The translations under genes were made by a program, and so were the position numbers. A stretch of DNA of 60,827 nucleotides, taken from Flavobacteriales bacterium UBA7690 (GTDB lineage Bacteria; Bacteroidota; Bacteroidia; Flavobacteriales_F; PHOS-HE28). The notes beneath the pieces are model-generated. The model saw only the letters and a list, made by a program, of their open reading frames with translations, searched no databases and had not been told where the DNA came from. Shown in pieces: positions 41,901-50,747 of the stretch. The stretch is from NCBI GenBank assembly GCA_002482775.1, contig DLGQ01000034.1, forward strand, positions 36,308 to 97,134, read 5' to 3'. Positions within the stretch are counted from its first letter, which is position 1. Every line of letters starts with the position of its first letter.

Positions 41901-44900
41901 CCAGATGCTGTACGGGTCGCGGTTGAAGAAGGCCGATGGCACCACGGGCACTTCGTACTCGTAGTAGTTCTGGTCGAAGTCGTTACCAAGGCGGATGAAC
42001 ACACTGGCATCTCCGTACTCCAAGGCATCGTTCGGGTCACTGCCTTCCGCGTGGATGTACATGCGCAGCTTCTTGTAGCTCCGGATGTCGAACTGCACGT
42101 TGCGGAAACCGGCACGCGCATCACCATCACGCAGGTTGCACACCTTGTACTGCAACGACTGCTCGTTGAGGTTACGCAGGTTGGCACTGGCCACGTCGAT
42201 CTCCTTGTTGATGCCCGGTGGCAGCGCATAGTTGATCGGTGTACGGTTGCCGTTCTCCTCGATGTTCACCGCCGCGATCTGGAACAACGTGGGGTCCGGG
42301 TCACCACCGATCACTTCACCCGGTGTCTCCATGCTCTGGAGATATTTCCGCCACTCGCCACGCACGAATTCCAAGCGCGCGAAACGCAACGTGGCCTCTT
42401 GCTGCCAGTCGTGCAGATAGAGGCGGAAAAAACGGATGCTGCGGAAATCCTGGATGCCGTTCACCTGTGCGGTGGGCTGGCGGATGGGGATCTTGAACTG
42501 GTACCAGTAGACCTGCTTGGGTCCATCGGGGGTATTGGCCGTTGCCAGGATCCGATCGGTGATGAAGCCGCGACCCACCACCATGTCCTGCGGACGAAGC
42601 GGCACTTTGTAATGGAAGTAGCTCTCGCTCTCGCCCAGGTTCTGGTCCTGGTTGATGTCCTCGGTGGTGGGTAGCGTGGTCTGCTGTGTAGGATAGTCCT
42701 GCTGCGAATCCTCGTCCGTTACCGAGTTGCCTTCGGGTGCATTGAAGCGCTTGTAACGCTCCAAGATGTCCGCGCCGGCATTGTCCAACTGATCGCCACG
42801 GAAGAAACGGTAGTCATCGTTGGAGGGATCGTTCTGCCAACGTGCACGCGCACCGGGGTTCAAGGCGTTGAGGTACGAGCTGAAGAACTCGCTCTCGTTG
42901 CGCCCCGGGATCTGCGCCGCTGGGCTACCCAGACCGTCCAGACCCACGTCCTGGAACTTGTTGCTGTTCGTTTCCGTGATGGCGAAGGCGTTCACCACGC
43001 TCTGTGTAGCAGGTACCACACCCCAGGTGGTGGTGTTGGTCACGTACGATACGTCGTCCGCGGAATTCGGCAGACCGTTCTCGAAGCCCTTGCGTCCATC
43101 GCGCAGAACATCCTCGCTGATGTTGCCCAGATCGATGTATAGGTCGCCACCGGTGCTGTTGACCGAGTTCACGTTGGTGGCCGGTTCGCCCGCGCTGTTG
43201 CTGGCGTTGAAGAAGGGGTCCATCACCCAGAACTGGATGGTCTCGATGTTGCTGGCCTCGAAGTCCGTGGTGGTGATCCGGCGCGTGATACCGGCCCAGT
43301 TGTTTTCCGGGTTCGGTAGGTTCCCGTCACTGTCCAAATTCGGGTTGTAGTTGTACGGCCCGCGTTCCGAGGGGAAGTACGAGATGTCCAGCACGGGGAT
43401 GTTCGTGGGTGTACCCGCCGCGAGCTGCCGGTTGGGGAACACCTCTTGCTCCAACACTTCGCGCATCCGGTTGTCGCTGCGGATCTCGCTGCTGTTGGCG
43501 ATGTTGGCCGGCGTCAGGTTGTTGTTGCGGAAGAACAACGGATCGATCACGTACCACGACATCTGTGCACGGCGGTAACCGGCTCCCAGGTCGTTCACCA
43601 GATCACCTTCGGGGAACAACGAAGGAATGCCTTGTGGCACGGCCGAGTGGAACCACAGGCTCTGGGTGCGCAGGTCGATCACGCTCACGCTGCCTTCGAA
43701 GTCGTCGATGTAGCTGGTGCCCGCGTTGCCGATCGCACGGCTGTGACCGGGGATCAGGTAGGCACCTTCCAAACTGGCGCTGATGTTGCTCTCGGCCTTC
43801 GTGGCATAGAACGGAAGCTTGTCCACCGCATCGGTGAGCCATTGCGACTTGGTGGCCCATGTGGCATCCAGGCCCACCATGGTGTTGCGGATCGGCTCCT
43901 CGCCAACGTTCACTTTCTGGGTGAGCGGTCGTTCATAGAGGTTCATCACCGTGCCGCCGAGAACGAAATCCTTGTTGATCTTGTAATCGAAGCGGGCTCC
44001 GGCCAATGTTTTCGTCTGTATGCTGAACAGCGAGTTGCTCTCCAACGCGATGTTGATCGGTGTGCCGCTCTCGAGGATCCCTTGGTTGAGGATGCGTACG
44101 CGGCCCAGGTTGTAATCCACCGTGTAGTCCTGGTTCTCGATCAGGCGCACACCACCGGCCGTAACGCTCACCGAACCTTGGGGGATGTTCACCGAGTTGA
44201 GCGAGATCACATCACTGCTCGCCGAGCGGTAGCTACCCACCATGCGGAAGCGGTTCAGCTCCGGTATGTTCTGCGCAGCGGTCTTGGTACTGTCGTAGAG
44301 CTGTTGGTAAACGATGGTGCGTTTGATGTTGGGATCCACGCCCACCAACTGGCCATCGAGGAAACTACCGAACGGCTCCAGGGTGGTGAAGTAGATGCGG
44401 CCGCTCTGCGATTGGATGGTACCGCCGGTGCTCGCCGCGCCATCGATGAAGTCGAACCAGCCATCGGGGTTGGGCGCATTGTTCGGATCCAACCGGTCCA
44501 TGGCCAAGGACTGCAACAGCGGGATCTGGTCCAGCGGCGCGCGCGGGATGTAGTTGATGTCTACACCCGTGGTGGGGTTGTTGTACACGATGTCCAACCG
44601 GAAGTTCTCGCGGTTCACCTGGAACGCACCGAGCGAGTACACGTTCTTCATCATAAGGTCCCACAGCGGTATGCGTGGGTTGGTGATGGTGGCCTTCAAC
44701 AGGCGAAGTACCAACGCTTCCGTACCCGCTGGATCCACCGTGGTGCCCTCTCCGGGAACACCGCCGGGTTCGCCCGTGAAGATCCCATCCTGCGAGAACT
44801 GACCGACTTGGTAGGTCTGGCCATCCAACGTGTATTGGTAGGCCACGGCCAAGACCTCATCGTTGTTCAGCGATTGGTTCAGCGTGATGAAACCGAGGCG

Positions 44901-46292
44901 CTGGTTGAAAGTGTATTCACTGGTGGTGAGCAAACGCGCGCTCTCCACTTTCTCGTAGTGGCGCGCCGCTACCAGTCCAAGACCTTGCAACGCCGCGCTG
45001 GAGTTCACGAACTCGGTGATGCCCGTGTTGGTGCTCACCGTTTGGAAGAGCGTGTTCGCGCTGTTGTCCGCTACGATACTGTTGGGCCGGTCCTGCACCA
45101 GACCAGGCGGAAGGTCCACACTGAAATGCCCCGATGCGATAGCGGCCGCGCTGCCATCTTCACCCAGGTCGGTGAAGGCGACGAAGTTCCTGGTCTGCTG
45201 GAAATCCTGACGTGTGTTCGTCACCCACACCTCGATCCGCTGGATCACCACACCGCTGTTCACCGTGGGCAGCGTACGCAGCGCCGCATCGTAACGGTCG
45301 CGGAAATAATGGCTCAGGAAGTAGTGCTTGTTGGCTTCGTACTCGTCCGCCTTGATGTCGAACCGCGTGGTCTGTGCGCCGCCCTGCGCCTGCACATTTC
45401 GACGCTGGCCTTTCTCTTGGCTGAAGATCGCCGTGGCCGTCAACCGTCCGAAGCGCAATTCGGTCTTCAACCCGAACAAACTCTGACTACCGGTTATCAA
45501 CGTACCACGTAGCGGGAGGCTCACGTTACCCGCTTCGATCTTCTGGATGATCTCGTCCTCGTAACCGGTGTAGTCCAGCTTCACCTGGTTCTCGAAATCG
45601 AAGGTCGCCTGGGTGTTGTAGTTGGTGTTGATCTTCAGCTTCTCGCCGATATTGCCCACCAAGTTCAGCTGGATGCGCTGGTCGAAGTTGAAGGTGGTGA
45701 TGCGCCGCTGATCCACCGGTATCCGCGGGTTCTCCGTCTTGCTGATGTTGATGCCGAAGATGACCTCCGCACTACCACGTGGCTTGATGTCGATGGTGTT
45801 GCCACCGAAGATCCTGTCGAAGGCCTCACCTCGCACCTTGATCGCGGGGATCAATGCTTTCTGCGCGCTCTCGCTGTCCTTCTCCACACGGTCCAACCAA
45901 TAGTTATCCATGGACCGCTCCATGTCGTAGTTGATGTACTCGTCCAGCGACATGCTCATCGGCGGACGGTAATCGAAGGAGCCACCCACGGTGCTTTGCA
46001 TGATGTACTGGCCCGTGACGGGATCGTACACCACATTGTTCTGGATGTTCTCCGGATCCTTCAGGTTGATGTTGCCCGTGGATGGTGCACCCGGAGTCAA
46101 CGGATCGGTGATCGGGTATTGCAGTTCCACCTCCGGTGAATCCACTTGGAGGATGAGCATGGCATGGGCCAATTCGCTGCCTTGTGCATCGGCCACGGCG
46201 AACACCATCACCACCAAGGCCAACACTTTCAGCGCCCAGGTCCACAGGCCACGTCGAATAACGGAATGATGCAAGGCTGGCCGCACGATCAA
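38982..46292 (-). CDS. sprA: SprA, outer-membrane translocon of the type IX secretion system
   Basis: The 2436-residue product is the full-length SprA (Sov) barrel, the pore through which type IX cargo crosses the outer membrane. It has a signal peptide, an early S-L-D-E-Y-I-N-Y-D-M segment, repeated SprA motifs (R-I-P-V-D-Q-R-R-I-T-T-F-N-F-D-Q; V-G-L-D-A-T-W-A-T-K-S-Q-W-L) and many amphipathic strands to a C-terminal S-L-R-F-T-L-A-Q. The length fits the family. The start overlaps the ruvA stop as ATGA (46289-46292), so the two are translated together. It is the export pore for the many cargo proteins in this window. Confidence 0.97.
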   Translation of the reverse strand: MIVRPALHHSVIRRGLWTWALKVLALVVMVFAVADAQGSELAHAMLILQVDSPEVELQYPITDPLTPGAPSTGNINLKDPENIQNNVVYDPVTGQYIMQSTVGGSFDYRPPMSMSLDEYINYDMERSMDNYWLDRVEKDSESAQKALIPAIKVRGEAFDRIFGGNTIDIKPRGSAEVIFGINISKTENPRIPVDQRRITTFNFDQRIQLNLVGNIGEKLKINTNYNTQATFDFENQVKLDYTGYEDEIIQKIEAGNVSLPLRGTLITGSQSLFGLKTELRFGRLTATAIFSQEKGQRRNVQAQGGAQTTRFDIKADEYEANKHYFLSHYFRDRYDAALRTLPTVNSGVVIQRIEVWVTNTRQDFQQTRNFVAFTDLGEDGSAAAIASGHFSVDLPPGLVQDRPNSIVADNSANTLFQTVSTNTGITEFVNSSAALQGLGLVAARHYEKVESARLLTTSEYTFNQRLGFITLNQSLNNDEVLAVAYQYTLDGQTYQVGQFSQDGIFTGEPGGVPGEGTTVDPAGTEALVLRLLKATITNPRIPLWDLMMKNVYSLGAFQVNRENFRLDIVYNNPTTGVDINYIPRAPLDQIPLLQSLAMDRLDPNNAPNPDGWFDFIDGAASTGGTIQSQSGRIYFTTLEPFGSFLDGQLVGVDPNIKRTIVYQQLYDSTKTAAQNIPELNRFRMVGSYRSASSDVISLNSVNIPQGSVSVTAGGVRLIENQDYTVDYNLGRVRILNQGILESGTPINIALESNSLFSIQTKTLAGARFDYKINKDFVLGGTVMNLYERPLTQKVNVGEEPIRNTMVGLDATWATKSQWLTDAVDKLPFYATKAESNISASLEGAYLIPGHSRAIGNAGTSYIDDFEGSVSVIDLRTQSLWFHSAVPQGIPSLFPEGDLVNDLGAGYRRAQMSWYVIDPLFFRNNNLTPANIANSSEIRSDNRMREVLEQEVFPNRQLAAGTPTNIPVLDISYFPSERGPYNYNPNLDSDGNLPNPENNWAGITRRITTTDFEASNIETIQFWVMDPFFNASNSAGEPATNVNSVNSTGGDLYIDLGNISEDVLRDGRKGFENGLPNSADDVSYVTNTTTWGVVPATQSVVNAFAITETNSNKFQDVGLDGLGSPAAQIPGRNESEFFSSYLNALNPGARARWQNDPSNDDYRFFRGDQLDNAGADILERYKRFNAPEGNSVTDEDSQQDYPTQQTTLPTTEDINQDQNLGESESYFHYKVPLRPQDMVVGRGFITDRILATANTPDGPKQVYWYQFKIPIRQPTAQVNGIQDFRSIRFFRLYLHDWQQEATLRFARLEFVRGEWRKYLQSMETPGEVIGGDPDPTLFQIAAVNIEENGNRTPINYALPPGINKEIDVASANLRNLNEQSLQYKVCNLRDGDARAGFRNVQFDIRSYKKLRMYIHAEGSDPNDALEYGDASVFIRLGNDFDQNYYEYEVPVVPSAFFNRDPYSIWPEANNVIIEFAKLNDLKIQRDQSGASRTERYQGTDGDRRVFVKGSPNLSQMRTIMIGIRNPKREGPEANPWSIDDGMAKCLEVWVNELRLTDFDQSGGWAALARVNAQLADLGSLSVAGNYSTPFWGSIDKKVSERQRETKYGIDVSANLEMGKFLPEETKVKIPLYVGYSEQISNPQFDPLNPDITFSDATRTMTKEERKERLKLSRTYTRRRSINLTNVRKERGQGSKEQFFDVENLSFNYAYSDQEYYDVNTAYENTRTYRGAIAYMHNPKPRPLEPFAGIGFVGKSKWLKLIKEFNVNLGFKQISMRTSVDRMYLERLVRPNPDITTLPPRPTYNKNFNWNSQYGFRYDVTKALKLDFNANNMAFIGETPGRVNAKDRDEYSLWKDSVISSIKSFGEPTRYDHTIGITYTLPLDKFPMTDWMTVNTGYTAGYQWDRAPLTQDSLGATIQNSQNISVNGQLNFVNLYNKSKYLKKINDKGKGRGAARPGAAGTKGKGAKADSTATDAKVNKINPLEGLARILMTLRTGTITYSQTSGILLPGYSPRTNIIGMDNFGAPGFGFITGQQNHDLGGDRVRDFATDASKRGWLVNTPSIFNPYTNTRNETINARVSLEPFRGMRIELMANRTKADNSSSYFRFNREEDRYVNDSPRDAGNFSVSMLNWRTAFSRDDGDFVNSVFQQLLADRTTISTRLGQEAGSQLDSESGYYDGFGPTHQDVVIGAFTSAYTGKNPTSMKLDPLKLIPAPNWDITYDGLTKLPMFEKIFRTFTVKHSYRSTFNVANYQTNLLYIDGGGIRDAANNFIPEKQIAVVTIQEAMRPLMGFDVTLKNSMLAKFEYNRDRNLSLSLANNQVTEVRGKEYVIGTGYRFKSVKFPFAIGGTTPKSDLNLRVDLSLRENATVIRKIQEQQNQPTAGQNIISIKTSADYVINERLNVRAFYERVINTPVISTSFPSANTNAGISLRFTLAQ

Positions 46293-46897
46293 AGGTTCTT
46301 CAGGGTCAGCTTGATCAATTCCTCCACGGCGGGCACATCTCCGGAACGTTCCTGCAATACCGCGTTCAATGCACGTTCTGCTTTGGAACGGTCCAGCCCC
46401 AGGGAGGTCAGTGCCGATAACGCCTCCGCTTTCAGTGTATTGCCCAAAGGCATGGCTCCGGTGGATGATGGCATGGGAACGCCCGCCAGTTTGCCCTGCA
46501 GGTCGCCGATGATCCGCTGCGCCAGCTTGGGGCCGATGCCTTTGACGCCTTTCAGCATGGACTCGTCGCCTACCAGGATCGCTGTGTGGATCTCCGCCGA
46601 GGTGCGCACACCCATGATGGACATGCCGATGGTGGCGCTCACCCCTTGCACTTCGATCAAGCGCCGGAACAGCTGGCGATCGTCGCGGTTGAGGAAACCG
46701 AACAACCGATGTTCGCTGGAGCCCGAACGCACATCAACGCTCACCGCATAATGCACGAACACGCGCACGGTGGAATCCACGACCAAGCGCGCCAACGTGC
46801 TGGACGAGGCACCCACTAGGTAGCCCACGCCATGCACGTCGAGAACCGCATGGTCCTGCGTTACCTCCAAAACAATACCGTTCAGGCTGTCGATCAT
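46289..46897 (-). CDS. ruvA: Holliday junction branch migration protein RuvA
   Basis: The 202-residue product has the N-terminal OB fold (L-D-V-H-G-V-G-Y-L-V), two helix-hairpin-helix motifs (E-V-Q-G-V-S-A-T-I-G and V-K-G-I-G-P-K-L-A-Q-R-I-I) and the C-terminal domain III that contacts RuvB. It binds four-way junctions and recruits RuvB, whose gene is in the window at 58120. It is placed directly before sprA, an arrangement conserved in Bacteroidota. The start is divergent from the sirtuin gene across 150 nt. Confidence 0.95.
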   Translation of the reverse strand: MIDSLNGIVLEVTQDHAVLDVHGVGYLVGASSSTLARLVVDSTVRVFVHYAVSVDVRSGSSEHRLFGFLNRDDRQLFRRLIEVQGVSATIGMSIMGVRTSAEIHTAILVGDESMLKGVKGIGPKLAQRIIGDLQGKLAGVPMPSSTGAMPLGNTLKAEALSALTSLGLDRSKAERALNAVLQERSGDVPAVEELIKLTLKNL

Positions 46898-47016
46898 CCT
46901 GTCCCCTCGCGATGGGCTGGGTTCAATAAAACAAGGGGTAGTGTCGTGCTATGCGCAGCGGATAAGGTCCAACGAAGAGGCGCGAAAATAACGGAACTAC
47001 CTATTCGCCCACCCCC

Positions 47017-47024
47017 TATTTTGC
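47017..47024 (+). promoter_or_regulatory. Putative -7 box of the sirtuin gene
   Basis: TATTTTGC lies 23 nt upstream of the ATG at 47048 and fits the TAnnTTTG-like box found before other genes here. Confidence 0.35.
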
Positions 47025-47047
47025 ATGCCTCCAATGGCCGACCGACC

Positions 47048-47740
47048 ATGACCAGACAACGTATCGTGGTATTCTCCGGCGCCGGGGTAAGCGCCGAGAG
47101 CGGCCTGCGCACCTTTCGCGACAGTGACGGCCTGTGGGAACAGTACCGGATAGAGGACGTGGCGACCCCGGAGGCATGGCGGAAAGACCCGGCCACCGTG
47201 CTCCACTTCTATGACCTGCGCCGGAAGCAAGTGCTGGCAGCAAGGCCCAACGCCGCACACGAGGCCATCGCCGCGTTGGAACAACACTACGAGGTGGATG
47301 TGATCACCCAGAACATAGACGACCTGCACGAGCGCGCCGGCAGCACCCGCGTGCTCCACCTGCACGGCGAGATCCTCAAGGCACGCAGCACCGCCGACCC
47401 CTCCCTCATCACCACCATCAACGGGCCATCACTCCGGCTTGGCGACCTGTGTACACTGGGATCCCAACTACGACCACACATCGTTTGGTTCGGCGAAGAG
47501 GTGCCGTTGATGGCTGAGGCCACCGCCATCATGCACAAGGCCGACCGGTGCATCGTGGTGGGCACTTCGCTCCAAGTCTACCCGGCTGCGGGCTTGGTCC
47601 ATGCGGTTCGCAACGGTATACCCGTACATGTCATAGACCCAGCAGTGGTGCCGATGCATCGAACGGGAACAGAGTTCATCCAAGCTCCTGCCTCGTTAGG
47701 CATGAAGCAGCTGAAAGAGCGGCTGGAAGGAACCCTCTAG
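47048..47740 (+). CDS. cobB: SIR2-family NAD-dependent protein deacylase (sirtuin)
   Basis: The 230-residue enzyme has the sirtuin motifs G-A-G-V-S-A-E-S-G, T-Q-N-I-D-D-L-H, catalytic His in L-H-L-H-G and G-T-S-L-Q-V-Y-P. The Y-D-L-R segment matches the Y-x-x-R motif that lets class III sirtuins remove succinyl or malonyl groups. The zinc-binding cysteines of the classical form are not evident, which is usual for this Bacteroidota type. It removes acyl groups from lysines at the cost of NAD. The ATG at 47048 is chosen because it opens the conserved Rossmann strand. Its stop overlaps that of the next gene (CTAG). Confidence 0.9.
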   Translation: MTRQRIVVFSGAGVSAESGLRTFRDSDGLWEQYRIEDVATPEAWRKDPATVLHFYDLRRKQVLAARPNAAHEAIAALEQHYEVDVITQNIDDLHERAGSTRVLHLHGEILKARSTADPSLITTINGPSLRLGDLCTLGSQLRPHIVWFGEEVPLMAEATAIMHKADRCIVVGTSLQVYPAAGLVHAVRNGIPVHVIDPAVVPMHRTGTEFIQAPASLGMKQLKERLEGTL

Positions 47741-48489
47741 CGCGCACCGATCACCAATCGACGCGTCAACAGCGCCTTGCCGGCAACCTCCACACTAGCG
47801 AAGTACACACCCGGCTGGAACTGCTCCTGCGGAAGTACCACATTGGCATTGGTGCCGCGGACGGCTTGTGTGAGAACCTTGCTGCCCAGTGTGTTGTAGA
47901 TCACTAGTTGCGCGCCCTTGACCGAAGGGTCCAGGTTGAAACGCACCGTCATGGAGGCATCCAATGCAGGGTTCGGGTAGGCATTGAACCCGATAACGCC
48001 GCCGATCTTCTCTGCCACACCTACTGGGGCATCGAACTGGATATCCACCCAGGTGCTATCGTCCGTATTGTCCACATCGAACCACACGAAACGGAATAGC
48101 GAGGACCCAGGATGTCCGTTCGGTTCATAGTACGCGTGGAAATTATCCACGGTGACGCCAGGTTCCATATAGACCGGGTTCACACTTTCCCAAACGGGGA
48201 TATTGCCCGCGAACTGGGCCGTATAACACACGCCCCAACAGTAGAAATTCTTGGATTGTTCCACCACATCCAACTCGTAACGCCGCAAGTTGATCGTCCT
48301 GTCGGCATCGCTGTTCATCGTGGCGAACAAACTCACCGTGTCACGGAATTCCCAAGCAGCACCAGCATAGGTCACCAACTCTTCGTTCACCACATTGCCC
48401 TCTTCGTCCGTAATGGTAACGATCGGATCCTGCGCAAAGCAGACAGCGGGGAGGCAGGCGATAAGTGCAGTGTAGAGGTGCTTTTTCAT
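47737..48489 (-). CDS. Small secreted protein with type A T9SS sorting domain
   Basis: The 250-residue product has a signal peptide (A-C-L-P-A-V-C-F-A-Q), a ~140-residue beta-rich domain with a Cys pair (N-F-Y-C-W-G-V-C-Y-T) and a type A sorting tail (F-N-A-Y-P-N-P-A-L-D-A-S, F-Q-P-G-V-Y-F-A-S-V). It is a type IX cargo of unknown function. Its stop overlaps that of the convergent sirtuin gene. The upstream ~200 nt to the next divergent cargo gene contain the -7 box at 48630 and no other gene. Confidence 0.87.
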   Translation of the reverse strand: MKKHLYTALIACLPAVCFAQDPIVTITDEEGNVVNEELVTYAGAAWEFRDTVSLFATMNSDADRTINLRRYELDVVEQSKNFYCWGVCYTAQFAGNIPVWESVNPVYMEPGVTVDNFHAYYEPNGHPGSSLFRFVWFDVDNTDDSTWVDIQFDAPVGVAEKIGGVIGFNAYPNPALDASMTVRFNLDPSVKGAQLVIYNTLGSKVLTQAVRGTNANVVLPQEQFQPGVYFASVEVAGKALLTRRLVIGAR

Positions 48490-48629
48490 GCAGGGAGCTT
48501 ATAGGTAAGGAACTTCGATCCAAAGATAGCCCTCCATTGCCGAACTTCGGCCCCGAACCCCGTCCCCGTAGGTGTGATAGGATCCCAATACGGTCCATAA
48601 CCCGACCCTGCGCGGGATACATGTCCCTC

Positions 48630-48637
48630 TACTTTCG
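48630..48637 (+). promoter_or_regulatory. Putative -7 box of the cargo gene at 48691
   Basis: TACTTTCG lies 53 nt upstream of the ATG and matches the box upstream of gcvH exactly. Confidence 0.35.
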
Positions 48638-48690
48638 GCCTTCCCGAACGGCGAAACGCCACGTTGGCTCACCCAAAATCCTGCACGCGC

Positions 48691-50148
48691 ATGAAGAACA
48701 CCTTACTCTTGACAGCCGCATTGGCATTGGCCACGACCGCCAGCGCCCAGATGCCCGACAACAGCATTTGCCCGGATTGGACCGGCACCGATCTTGACGG
48801 CAACACCCACAACCTGTACGACCTGCTCGACCAAGGTTATACGGTGATCGTGGATGTGAGCGCAGCTTGGTGCGGCCCTTGCTGGAACTACCACAACACC
48901 GGTGCCCTTGAAACACTTTACGAAGACCACGGGCCCGATGGTGACGACAAGGTGCGTGTCTTCTTCATTGAAGGCGAAGGGACCAACAGCCTGGCCCAAC
49001 TGGAAGGCGTGAATGCTGGCAACACGTATGCCACCGCATCCCAAGGCGACTGGATCACTGGCACTGGCTACCCCATCATTGATGATGCCAGTATCGCGAA
49101 CTTGCTGGAGATCGGCTACTTCCCAACGGTATACCGCATCTGCCCCAACCGCATGATCACCGAAGTTGGATCACTTTCCGCTTCTGCCATGTGGAACTCC
49201 TGCCAAGGCTGCAACATGTACGTTTCCGATTCGCCCACGGACGCATCTGTTCTGCCCAATGTGACGAACCCGACGACGTGCATCGGCACACCGGTGGACC
49301 TGAGCGTGCGCATCCAGAACACCGGCTCCGAGCCGTTGACCAATGCTACGATCGAAGCCAAGCGTGGAACCACCGTGCTGGGCACTTACGATTGGACCGG
49401 GGAACTGGGGACCTATGCCGTGGAAGAGATCACAGTGACCAACTTCACTCCCACACAGACCAGCAACAACATCGTTTACACGATCCAGACCGCCGATGAT
49501 GAATCGGACAACAATACCGCCAACGGTAGTGTGACCGCAGACAACACTGTGATGCCCGGCGTGGAAGTGGAATTCGTGCTCCGGACGGACAACTACCCTA
49601 CCGAAACCGCGTGGAGACTGTTCGATGGCGATGATAACGTGGTGTACCAGAACGTGGCCCAGAACTATGCCGCTAACACGGTCTATACCGAGAATTGGGA
49701 ACTCGATGACGATGAGTGCTACCGCTTCGAGATCTACGATGCCGCTAACGATGGTATCTGCTGCGGCTACGGCCAAGGCTACTTCCGCTTGCGTATGGAC
49801 GGGGTGAACGTGATCACCGGCGGTAACTTCCAGAGCATCAAGAGCGAGCCGTTCAAGACCTCGATCGCCGCTGCCGTGGAAGAGAACACATTGGACAACG
49901 GTCTGGCCATCTTCCCGAACCCTTCCGAAGGCCGTGTGAATGTGAACCTGAACCTTAGCTCCGCCGCGCAAGTGAACTTCACGGTGACCAATATCCTGGG
50001 CGCTGTGGTGTACCAAGGGACCAAAGCGATCGGCGCCGGCGAACAGAACACCACGCTGGACCTCAGCACCTTCGCTCAAGGCACCTACACCCTGAACATC
50101 CTGGCCGATGGCATGACGGCGACCCGCAAGGTCACCATCGCGCACTAA
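48691..50148 (+). CDS. Secreted thioredoxin-like-domain protein with type A T9SS sorting domain
   Basis: The 485-residue product has a signal peptide (A-L-A-T-T-A-S-A-Q), a thioredoxin-like domain with W-C-G-P-C-W (about residue 60), a middle region with C-x-x-C (S-C-Q-G-C-N), Ig-like or CARDB-like and jelly-roll segments, and a type A sorting tail (I-F-P-N-P-S-E-G-R-V-N-V). Extracellular redox proteins of this shape may handle disulfides of other surface proteins. It is followed by TlpA, DUF6029 and Omp28 genes on the same strand. Confidence 0.9.
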   Translation: MKNTLLLTAALALATTASAQMPDNSICPDWTGTDLDGNTHNLYDLLDQGYTVIVDVSAAWCGPCWNYHNTGALETLYEDHGPDGDDKVRVFFIEGEGTNSLAQLEGVNAGNTYATASQGDWITGTGYPIIDDASIANLLEIGYFPTVYRICPNRMITEVGSLSASAMWNSCQGCNMYVSDSPTDASVLPNVTNPTTCIGTPVDLSVRIQNTGSEPLTNATIEAKRGTTVLGTYDWTGELGTYAVEEITVTNFTPTQTSNNIVYTIQTADDESDNNTANGSVTADNTVMPGVEVEFVLRTDNYPTETAWRLFDGDDNVVYQNVAQNYAANTVYTENWELDDDECYRFEIYDAANDGICCGYGQGYFRLRMDGVNVITGGNFQSIKSEPFKTSIAAAVEENTLDNGLAIFPNPSEGRVNVNLNLSSAAQVNFTVTNILGAVVYQGTKAIGAGEQNTTLDLSTFAQGTYTLNILADGMTATRKVTIAH

Positions 50149-50235
50149 GCCGGGCCAAGCTCTGAACACGCATTGATAAGGTCAGCGATCCGGCACACCT
50201 GTTGCCTGCGGTCGCTGACCTTTCAATTCACCCCC

Positions 50236-50243
50236 TATCTTGA
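50236..50243 (+). promoter_or_regulatory. Putative -7 box of the TlpA-like gene
   Basis: TATCTTGA lies only 4 nt before the ATG at 50248, which would give an almost leaderless mRNA. Confidence 0.35.
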
Positions 50244-50247
50244 CCCC

Positions 50248-50742
50248 ATGAGGAATATCCTTTCGGCCGCTCTCGCCGCCCTGATCTGCACTTCGGCCAT
50301 CGCCCAGACCAAAATGCCCAGCGCCATGGTGCAGACCATGGATGGCAAGAAGGTGGATACCAAGACCTTCAGCAACAACGGCAAACCCATCATCGTGAAC
50401 TTCTGGGCCACCTGGTGCGCGCCGTGCAAGCGCGAACTCTCCACCATCGCCGACAAGTACGATACGTGGCAGAAGGAGACCGGTGTGAAGCTGATCGCCG
50501 TTTCCATTGATGATGCACGTAGCATGGCCCGGGTGGCCCCATATGTGAACGGCCAGGACTGGGACTACGAGATCTACCTTGACCCGAACGGCGACCTGAA
50601 GCGCGCGCTGAACGTGAACAACGTCCCCCACACCTTCCTGCTCAATGGCAACGGAGAGATCGTCTACCAGCACAACAACTACGAGCCGGGCGATGAGAAT
50701 GAACTCTACACCAAGGTGAAAGAACTCGTCGGCAAGAAGTGA
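50248..50742 (+). CDS. TlpA-family thiol-disulfide oxidoreductase
   Basis: The 164-residue protein has a signal peptide (T-S-A-I-A-Q) and a thioredoxin fold with the active site W-C-A-P-C in F-W-A-T-W-C-A-P-C-K and the cis-Pro segment V-P-H-T-F-L. It acts in the periplasm as a reductant or as an AhpC/TSA-like thiol protein. The Met at 50248 is used since it starts the signal peptide. The next gene begins 5 nt later (or at an overlapping GTG, 50739), so the two are coupled. Confidence 0.9.
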   Translation: MRNILSAALAALICTSAIAQTKMPSAMVQTMDGKKVDTKTFSNNGKPIIVNFWATWCAPCKRELSTIADKYDTWQKETGVKLIAVSIDDARSMARVAPYVNGQDWDYEIYLDPNGDLKRALNVNNVPHTFLLNGNGEIVYQHNNYEPGDENELYTKVKELVGKK

Positions 50743-50747
50743 TCCCG

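Noticed and set aside
43446..45512. A 688-codon open frame on the plus strand (and another at 41088-42674) opposite sprA
   Set aside because: They are antisense shadows of sprA in GC-rich DNA, with His/Arg/Val-rich translations and no domain pattern; sprA is certain.
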